Assembly (NCBI GenBank): GCA_934462945.1
Contig: CAKSJF010000073.1
Location: 1 to 11,349 of the forward strand
DNA: 11,349 bases
Source: an uncultured Clostridia bacterium
GTDB lineage: Bacteria > Bacillota > Clostridia > UBA1381
Direction of reading: 5' to 3'
Program-made: the position numbers and the translations under genes
The notes under the pieces: model-generated
What the model was told of the DNA's origin: nothing
Seen by the model: only the letters and a program-made list of their open reading frames with translations
Database searches by the model: none
In this document: piece after piece, positions 7,284-11,349 of the stretch
Layout of the letters: every line of letters begins with the position of its first letter
Position numbering within the stretch: position 1 is the first letter of the stretch

Positions 7284-8831
7284 TTATTCGTCTGCAATTT
7301 TAATTTTATTGTTTTTCTCGGACAGATATTCCTTGCCGGAGAGAACCACCTGATCTCCTGCCGAGAGTCCGGAGAGAATCTCTGTCTTATCATCTGTTTC
7401 GATACCGGTGATGATTTCGCATTTTTCCGCGGTATCGCCCTGCGCTTTATAAACATAGAGCGTATCACCGTCCTGCATAATTGCCTCGGAGGGGATGGTG
7501 AGCGAATCGGATGCCTGCTGTGTTACTAAGGTAACATCTACAAACATGCCGACCTTGAGTGTGTTGTCTGGATTCGGAATGCTGACCTGTACCTTATACA
7601 TGCCGGTTGCGTCATTTTTGACGGTGTTTACTAAGGTTACTGTTCCGGAAACGTTTTCAACTCCGGCGGATTTTACAGAAATTCTTGCCGGTGTACCTTG
7701 TGAGATATAGGGGATGACCGATTCGGTTACATTAATTACACAATCGATATTTCCGGAATTTTTGATGTTGAAAAGCTCGATTCCCGGAGATGCCATCTGT
7801 CCGACATTCAGATTCTTTCCGGCAATATAGCCGTCAATCGGCGCGGTAATACGCGTGTTGTTTAAATTGTTTTCTGCGGAGGCAAGGTTTGCTTTTGCAG
7901 ATGCCACGCTTGCTCTTGCAGTTTTGATGCTTTCTGCATTCGCAACCTCATTTAAGGAAATATTCTCCCGGGCTGTATTTAAGGCAAACTCGGCTTGATC
8001 CAATGCATTTTTTGCAGCGTCTACTGCTGCGGAGGCTGTCACGCGGACGGTTTTTAAGTTTTCTTCCGCCTGGAGCATTGCAGAATATGCCGCGTCAATG
8101 GAGCTTTGTTTGGAGGCTTCTTGCGCATCCACATTTGCCTGTGCGTTCTGCACCCCTTGTGTTGCTGCGTCTAATTCTACCTGGGTTGCTGCACCCATTT
8201 CAAACAGTTTCTGTGTCCGTGTCAGGTTATCCTGGGCGGAGGTCAGGGCATTCTTTGCGGCAATTAAGGCGGTGTCCTGATCGTACAGTTCCTTTGCGCG
8301 CTGATAGCCGGATTGCGCGTCCTGATAGCTTTGTTCGGCTAATTTAACATTGGAATTTTGCGCATATAACTGCGATTCCCGGTCGTAGTTAGTTTTTGCA
8401 GTGTTGTATGCTATTTCAGCCGATTCTAAATTCTGCTTTGCGCCTGCGGCGGATTGTTTGGTGGAAGAATTGACGATCATGTTGTAGTTTGCAGTTGCGC
8501 TGTTAAAAGCGGCTGACACCTGATCATAGGCAAGCTGAAGATCCTTGGAATCGAGTGTTGCAAGTACCTGACCGGCGGTTACGCGGTCGCCCTCGTTTAC
8601 ATAAACTGAGGTTATCTTTGCGCCGACCTTTGCAGAAACTCCAACGGTTTCAGATGCCTTTAATTCGCCGGTATAGGTCACGGTTTCTTCAATCTCATCC
8701 GAACCGACCTGATAAACGGTAACGTTGGTTGCAGTATCCTCCGCTGCGGTTTCCTTGTCTTTTTTGCCGCATGCGGACAGGCTCAGAACCATTGCGCATG
8801 CTAAGAACATACTGTAAAATCTTTTCTTCAT
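7284..8831 (-). CDS. RND efflux adaptor (membrane fusion) lipoprotein with very long helical hairpin
   Basis: 515 residues, longer than the ~400 of AcrA. A lipoprotein signal ends in LSAC with Cys21 as the lipidated residue. A short beta region and first lipoyl half (about 50-96; AKITSVYVNEGDRVTAGQVLATLD) come next, then an Ala/Gln/Asn-rich coiled-coil hairpin at about 97-326, the second lipoyl half (NTRITAPIDGYI), beta-barrel (~360-440) and membrane-proximal domains (~445-515). Near the middle of the hairpin RTQKLFEMGAAT (205-216) is followed by ELDAA; Arg205, Leu209 and Thr216 fit the R-x3-L-x6-S tip motif by which AcrA-type adaptors contact TolC. Each arm is near 105 residues. The protein would link the RND permease to the TolC-like partner encoded just upstream. 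The ATG at 8831 overlaps that gene's TAA by one base, with GGAGGT upstream. Confidence 0.95.
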   Translation of the reverse strand: MKKRFYSMFLACAMVLSLSACGKKDKETAAEDTATNVTVYQVGSDEIEETVTYTGELKASETVGVSAKVGAKITSVYVNEGDRVTAGQVLATLDSKDLQLAYDQVSAAFNSATANYNMIVNSSTKQSAAGAKQNLESAEIAYNTAKTNYDRESQLYAQNSNVKLAEQSYQDAQSGYQRAKELYDQDTALIAAKNALTSAQDNLTRTQKLFEMGAATQVELDAATQGVQNAQANVDAQEASKQSSIDAAYSAMLQAEENLKTVRVTASAAVDAAKNALDQAEFALNTARENISLNEVANAESIKTARASVASAKANLASAENNLNNTRITAPIDGYIAGKNLNVGQMASPGIELFNIKNSGNIDCVINVTESVIPYISQGTPARISVKSAGVENVSGTVTLVNTVKNDATGMYKVQVSIPNPDNTLKVGMFVDVTLVTQQASDSLTIPSEAIMQDGDTLYVYKAQGDTAEKCEIITGIETDDKTEILSGLSAGDQVVLSGKEYLSEKNNKIKIADE

Positions 8832-9949
8832 TATTTGATAACCTCCGAATCCTGATAAAGTGCGTTATATTTTTGAATGCTTGTATAATAGGTAAGCTTC
8901 AAATCCAATAGAGAATTTTTTGTTTCAAACAGTTTCTGCTCGGCATCTAAATAGTCGTTTGCTGTCACCATGCCCATTTCATAGCGCAGATACATCGCCT
9001 GTGTGTTCGTGGAGAGCAATTCTGTGGACTTTTCTAAATAATTAATATTTTCCTTGAGGGTTAAAAGTCCGTGATAGGCAGAATAAATCCCTGTGGTGAG
9101 ACTGCGGACATTGCTTTGAAATTCCGCGTCGGACTGTTCAAAATTTGCTTTTTCTACGGAATACTCCGACTGACTTGGAAAATAGTAACCCTGTGCGCGA
9201 TCCCAGCGGTTCTTTGCAAGCGCCTGTGCGTCGGACAGGTTTTTATATGTATTTTGCGTTCTGGAAAGGGGAACAGCCTCCTCCGGAGTAAGATAAGCAG
9301 GCGCTTCTGCTGTGAAACTGCCGCTTGCAGAAAGGGTCAGATCCTCCGGAAAATTTAAAAGATCTTTTAAGGAGCGGAGGGAATCCTCCTCGTTCCGGAC
9401 TGCCTGATTGAATGCGTTCTGACTGTTCAGCACAGAAAGCTGAAAGCTCTGATAATCAAGCTCTGAAATCACACCGCTGTCTAAGCGTGCTTTTGCAAAG
9501 CCTTCTTTCTCCTGTGCGCTTGCAAGAGAGGATTTTGCCAGATCCGTTTTATTTTTTGTATTCAGATAGGAATAAAATGCATTCCGGACATCCGTTTTTA
9601 AGGTGTTTTCCTGGATTTTTAAATTTCGTTCTGCAATTGCAAGCTGTGTGTCTGCTGCGTCAACATAGTAGCCGGTGTAGGAAAGTCCTGCCTCAAAGGT
9701 GTTTGCATCCAGCTCATATTTTGATTTTGTGAAGTTCCGGTAGGTTTTGTATGCAGTATTTCTGGAATACTGCGCAGAGGATACACCTGCCTTTGCCGCG
9801 GCAAGGGAAAGTGAATGCGAGAGTGCGTAGTCCACAGCCTCCTCCGCTGTCATAACGGTGTTTTGCGGTGTGGCTGTTTCCTCTGCCCATGCCGGAACAC
9901 TTCCGAATACCAGTGCCGCTGTTAACAATGAGATGATTCTTTGTTTCAT
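8831..9949 (-). CDS. TolC-like (outer-membrane-factor family) protein lacking most beta-barrel sequence
   Basis: 372 residues against about 470-490 for TolC. A Sec signal peptide (2-22, cleavage after AWA) is followed by two similar helical repeats. Repeat one contains RLDSGVISELDYQSFQLS (155-172) and repeat two contains RYEMGMVTANDYLDAEQKLF (322-341). Both match TolC's helix-tip segments, which have a conserved Gly, then Asp, near the tip. Where TolC has its two beta-hairpin inserts (about 40 and 60 residues), this protein has about 25 residues (70-95) and about 10 (255-265). It therefore looks like a mostly alpha-helical tube with little or no membrane barrel, fitting a cell without an outer membrane. 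It overlaps the MarR stop as ATGA, with GAAAGGAAG as ribosome site. Family membership is firm; loss of the barrel is my alignment by eye. Confidence 0.88.
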   Translation of the reverse strand: MKQRIISLLTAALVFGSVPAWAEETATPQNTVMTAEEAVDYALSHSLSLAAAKAGVSSAQYSRNTAYKTYRNFTKSKYELDANTFEAGLSYTGYYVDAADTQLAIAERNLKIQENTLKTDVRNAFYSYLNTKNKTDLAKSSLASAQEKEGFAKARLDSGVISELDYQSFQLSVLNSQNAFNQAVRNEEDSLRSLKDLLNFPEDLTLSASGSFTAEAPAYLTPEEAVPLSRTQNTYKNLSDAQALAKNRWDRAQGYYFPSQSEYSVEKANFEQSDAEFQSNVRSLTTGIYSAYHGLLTLKENINYLEKSTELLSTNTQAMYLRYEMGMVTANDYLDAEQKLFETKNSLLDLKLTYYTSIQKYNALYQDSEVIK

Positions 9950-10404
9950 GTTTTGCTTCCTTTCTGTTTTTCATTTTGCGATACAAGATTGTGGTAAACA
10001 ATATCCAGATACCTCTGCATGCTCTGAATTTCAGTTTCAGAGAGTGTATCGGTCAGCATTTGTTCAAATTCTGCGATCTGATGTGCAATATCTGCGGCTA
10101 TACTATGCGCCCGTTCGGTTAAAAATACCTTTCTTTGCCGGCGGTCGGTTTCCGAAACTTCAATTTTCACATAATTGTTTTCTGAAAGCCGTTTTAAAAG
10201 ACCGATTACGGTGACGTGGCTTAAATCGAAATAACGTTCCAATTCACGCTGATAGACAAAATCCTTGCCGAAATTCAGGCAATAGCAGAGCAACAGCATT
10301 TGGGAAACAGTCAGATCGTAGCATTTTAAATTCACGTTAGCGCGCTGAACCACCAGATCGTGAATTTTGCGCATAGACAGGAATAGTGAGTGTTCCTGCG
10401 CCAT
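9946..10404 (-). CDS. MarR-family transcriptional regulator
   Basis: 152 residues, normal for MarR, a dimeric winged-helix repressor family often released from DNA by small toxic ligands or oxidation. The helix-turn-helix lies at about 50-76 (QRELERYFDLSHVTVIGLLKRL is the core) and the wing at 83-93 includes DRRQRKV, matching the family's conserved DxRxxxV. Helical ends (1-40, 97-145) would form the dimer interface. Cys28, Cys40 and Cys42 lie in the N-terminal helices; redox sensing is possible but unproven. I chose ATG 10404, eight bases after AAAGGGG; a GTG at 10413 is in frame but sits within the ribosome site. It is first in the operon and its TGA overlaps the next ATG, so it very likely controls its own expression and that of the pump through the palindrome upstream. 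Confidence 0.94.
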   Translation of the reverse strand: MAQEHSLFLSMRKIHDLVVQRANVNLKCYDLTVSQMLLLCYCLNFGKDFVYQRELERYFDLSHVTVIGLLKRLSENNYVKIEVSETDRRQRKVFLTERAHSIAADIAHQIAEFEQMLTDTLSETEIQSMQRYLDIVYHNLVSQNEKQKGSKT

Positions 10405-10420
10405 TTGCAACACCCCTTTC

Positions 10421-10448
10421 TAAAATATGTAGCATACTACAGATTTTA
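10421..10448. promoter_or_regulatory. 28-bp palindromic operator, probably for the MarR protein
   Basis: The two 14-base halves (10421-10434 and 10435-10448) are reverse complements at 12 of 14 positions, with inner arms TGTAG/CTACA and outer arms TAAAAT/ATTTTA. One end is the -10 box of the proximal promoter and the other ends two bases from the marR ribosome site, so a bound dimer would cover -10, +1 and the early leader. Position and symmetry fit autoregulation by MarR; binding itself is inferred. Confidence 0.7.
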
Positions 10449-10471
10449 CTCTCCTTTTAGAAAAAAGTCAA
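10443..10471 (-). promoter_or_regulatory. Proximal promoter (P2) of the marR-efflux operon
   Basis: TTGACT (10471-10466, 5 of 6) and TAAAAT (10448-10443, 5 of 6) on the minus strand with exactly 17 bases between them. Transcription would start near 10436, inside the 28-bp palindrome, about 32 bases before the marR start codon. Confidence 0.75.
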
Positions 10472-10552
10472 TCATCAAGTTTCCTAAAATTTTATTTTAT
10501 TTCAGGACTGCTTTGTAAAATTCCACAAAAATATATTTTGTAACAAAAACTA

Positions 10553-10568
10553 CCTAATGTTCGTTAGG
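10553..10568. promoter_or_regulatory. Second palindrome, over the start site of the distal promoter
   Basis: CCTAATGTTCGTTAGG has perfect 5-bp arms (CCTAA/TTAGG) and 12 of 16 symmetric positions. It begins four bases after the -10 box of the distal promoter and covers its predicted start near 10565, a typical repressor position. Its arms differ from those of the 28-bp palindrome, so a different regulator may bind here. Confidence 0.45.
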
Positions 10569-10571
10569 AAT

Positions 10572-10600
10572 ATTATATACCAATTGTGCGCAAAAGTCAA
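10572..10600 (-). promoter_or_regulatory. Distal promoter (P1) of the marR-efflux operon
   Basis: TTGACT (10600-10595) and a perfect TATAAT (10577-10572) are 17 bases apart on the minus strand. The match is better than that of the proximal promoter. The leader to marR would be about 160 bases and holds no convincing open frame. Confidence 0.65.
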
Positions 10601-10894
10601 TCCATATTTCAAAATTTTTAGATAAGTTTAAAATAAAATGATCAGGAAAAAAGCTCAGAAGTCATCTGATTTTCAATCTGGCGGTTTGTATTTTTTCAAT
10701 AAAATCTGAAAACCAAATCTACCGTCCGGCAGTTACAAGTTTCATGATTTTACGTTCACATATCAGTTTTTGTTTCCAAAACCATTTAGTGCATACAAGA
10801 CAGGACGCAAATGTTCATTTTGCTGCCTGCACAAACTCAAAAAACGGGTGTTCTTACAGAACTTCAATGAAAAACATGGTAAAATCAAGGGTAT
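10601..10894. other. Non-coding stretch without a recognised gene
   Basis: AT-rich sequence with no credible coding frame: the open frames here lack ribosome sites and known motifs. The only structure I see is a weak 5-bp hairpin TCAGA-AGTCA-TCTGA at 10655-10669. On the minus strand it is followed by GCTTTTTT, so it could be a weak terminator for leftward transcription entering the efflux control region. Confidence 0.6.
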
Positions 10895-11028
10895 AGTGCC
10901 GAAGGCACTCTCGCAAAGGGTTGGTAGTGAACGAAAGGCGTTACGAATGCGCTTGCAAATGGGTAGCCGACGTGAACGTGACCCTTTGCAAATAAGGAGG
11001 AACAGTGCAGCGGGTGACTGTTTTTTTT
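10895..11028 (+). ncRNA. Structured, partly repetitive segment, possible small RNA or dispersed repeat
   Basis: From left to right: a perfect hairpin AGTGCC-GAA-GGCACT (10895-10909); 9-base arms GCAAAGGGT (10913-10921) and ACCCTTTGC (10981-10989) enclosing 59 bases with a smaller hairpin AACG-AAAGG-CGTT (10930-10942); then AAGGAGG (10994-11000) and a terminator hairpin with eight T's. Inside the enclosed part, GCAAAnGGG...GTGAACG occurs twice (from 10913 and from 10956), an imperfect tandem repeat. GC content is higher than in the flanking DNA. I see no clear plus-strand promoter and cannot name a family. It resembles, from memory only, dispersed elements found between genes in Lachnospiraceae. 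Confidence 0.35.
11001..11028 (+). terminator. Plus-strand rho-independent terminator
   Basis: Arms AACAGT (11001-11006) and ACTGTT (11017-11022) around a 10-base loop, running into eight T's (11021-11028). It ends rightward transcription of the structured segment just before the convergent tRNA terminator. Confidence 0.6.
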
Positions 11029-11030
11029 GA

Positions 11031-11065
11031 AATAAAAAAAATCGGAACAAGCGTAACTTGTTCCG
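11031..11065 (-). terminator. Terminator of the tRNA-Leu gene
   Basis: Perfect 9-bp stem CGGAACAAG (11043-11051) and CTTGTTCCG (11057-11065) with a 5-base loop, followed on the minus strand by ATTTTTTTTATTTC. It begins three bases after the tRNA's CCA end. Confidence 0.92.
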
Positions 11066-11068
11066 ACG

Positions 11069-11152
11069 TGGTGCGCCCGAAGAGACTTGAACTCCCACAT
11101 CATAGATACTAGATCCTAAGTCTAGCGCGTCTGCCAATTCCGCCACGAGCGC
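11069..11152 (-). tRNA. tRNA-Leu (anticodon UAG), CCA encoded
   Basis: 84 bases. The acceptor stem GCGCTCG pairs with CGGGCGC (one G-T), followed by A and an encoded CCA. The anticodon stem CTAGA/TCTAG holds the loop CTTAGGA with anticodon TAG, reading CUA and probably other CUN leucine codons. A long variable arm (ATC-TAT-GAT) marks a class II tRNA, and the T arm GGGAG-TTCAAGT-CTCTT is standard. It is a single gene with its own promoter and terminator. Confidence 0.97.
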
Positions 11153-11177
11153 ATCTGAAACTGACTTTCAATTATAT

Positions 11178-11206
11178 ATTCTATCATAGTTTATATAATT
11201 TGTCAA
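11178..11206 (-). promoter_or_regulatory. Promoter of the tRNA-Leu gene
   Basis: A perfect TTGACA (11206-11201) and TAGAAT (11183-11178, 5 of 6) are 17 bases apart on the minus strand; the tRNA begins about 26 bases after the -10 box. The promoter is near consensus, as expected for a tRNA gene. Confidence 0.85.
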
Positions 11207-11221
11207 CTGTTTTTTTTGAGG

Positions 11222-11272
11222 CGTAAATTTTCATTGTAAATGCAACAGTTGCATTTACAATGAAAATTTACG
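11222..11272. repeat. Perfect 51-bp palindrome (25-bp arms, one central base)
   Basis: Arms at 11222-11246 and 11248-11272 are exact reverse complements around A11247. The outer part begins CGTAAATTTTC and the centre is ATGCAAC-A-GTTGCAT. T8 (11210-11217) lies to the left and A6 (11278-11283) to the right, so the symmetry continues across a 4-5 base interruption. No T-tract follows the stem on either strand, so it is not a terminator. It sits between the tRNA promoter and an outward promoter at the window edge. Confidence 0.9.
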
Positions 11273-11300
11273 TACAGAAAAAAGATGTAAACATTTTTTG

Positions 11301-11322
11301 AAAAAAGCAAGAGAAATCTTGC
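11301..11322 (-). terminator. Small hairpin with T-tract, possible minus-strand terminator
   Basis: GCAAGA-GAAA-TCTTGC (11307-11322) is a perfect 6-bp stem with a 4-base loop. Read on the minus strand it is followed by TTTTTT (11306-11301). It could end a leftward gene outside the window, but the stem is short and it overlaps a predicted plus-strand -35 box. Confidence 0.35.
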
Positions 11323-11347
11323 AATTTGACAAAAGATGTGATATACT
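11319..11347 (+). promoter_or_regulatory. Promoter reading out of the right edge
   Basis: TTGCAA (11319-11324, 4 of 6) and TATACT (11342-11347, 5 of 6) are 17 bases apart on the plus strand. The start site would lie just beyond the window, suggesting a rightward gene next door. An overlapping TTGACA at 11326-11331 is too close to this -10 box to pair with it. Confidence 0.5.
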
Positions 11348-11349
11348 GT

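Noticed and set aside
10449..10478. Nine-codon leader peptide ATG ATT GAC ... TAA on the minus strand upstream of marR
   Set aside because: It coincides with the -35 and spacer of the proximal promoter, has only a weak AGGA upstream, and encodes no telling residues. Most likely chance.
10525..10541. ACAAAA-ATATA-TTTTGT palindrome upstream of marR as an operator
   Set aside because: Low-complexity AT sequence in a very AT-rich region. A symmetry of this size is expected by chance and it does not sit on a promoter element.
10770..11030. 86-codon plus-strand open frame
   Set aside because: No ribosome site, no recognisable motif, and it runs through the hairpins and T-tract of the structured segment.
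10763..11146. 127-codon minus-strand open frame beginning MAELADALDLG
   Set aside because: Its first ~28 codons are the tRNA-Leu gene read as protein, a well-known artefact, and the rest runs through the tRNA terminator and the structured segment.
11222..11272. 51-bp palindrome as a rho-independent terminator
   Set aside because: A-rich, not T-rich, sequence follows the stem on both strands, opposite to what a terminator needs.

Overview
The window looks like chromosomal DNA from an anaerobic, low-to-moderate GC, Gram-positive clostridial bacterium. I would guess the Lachnospiraceae. The grounds are an oxygen-independent class III ribonucleotide reductase, strong AGGAGG-type ribosome sites, TTGACA/TATAAT promoters 17 bases apart, a methylglyoxal synthase of Bacillus/Clostridium type, and a tRNA-Leu with encoded CCA. 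The family assignment is inference; no rRNA or other marker gene is present.

Layout, left to right. (1) Positions 1-2255, minus strand: nrdD, then nrdG (cut by the window edge). Together they make the anaerobic ribonucleotide reductase and its activating radical-SAM enzyme. The promoter has a perfect -10 box and two NrdR-type boxes exactly 31 bp apart. (2) Positions 2455-4127, plus strand, divergent from nrdD: a strong promoter, a methylglyoxal synthase homologue with a TTG start and three unexpected active-site substitutions, a terminator-like hairpin, and a patatin-like phospholipase. A bidirectional terminator (4145-4181) separates this unit from the next. (3) Positions 4186-10404, minus strand: a compact four-gene operon in transcription order MarR-type regulator, TolC-like protein, lipoprotein adaptor, RND transporter. 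The first three joints are stop/start overlaps (ATGA, TAATG) and the last gap is 17 bases. (4) Positions 10405-10600: the operon's control region, with two consensus promoters, each with a palindrome over its start site. (5) Positions about 10600-11042: no protein gene, but a structured, partly repetitive segment ending in a plus-strand terminator. (6) Positions 11043-11206: tRNA-Leu(UAG) on the minus strand with its own promoter and terminator. (7) Positions 11222-11349: a perfect 51-bp palindrome and a plus-strand promoter leading out of the window.

The most interesting system is the efflux operon. It encodes all three parts of a tripartite RND pump in what appears to be a single-membrane bacterium. 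The TolC-like part keeps both helical repeats and their tip motifs but has lost most of the sequence that forms the outer-membrane beta-barrel in TolC. The adaptor has helical arms of about 105 residues and keeps an R-x3-L-x6-T version of the tip motif that docks on TolC. The simplest reading is a conduit rebuilt to cross a thick cell wall rather than an outer membrane, controlled by the co-encoded MarR protein through a 28-bp palindrome over the -10 box.
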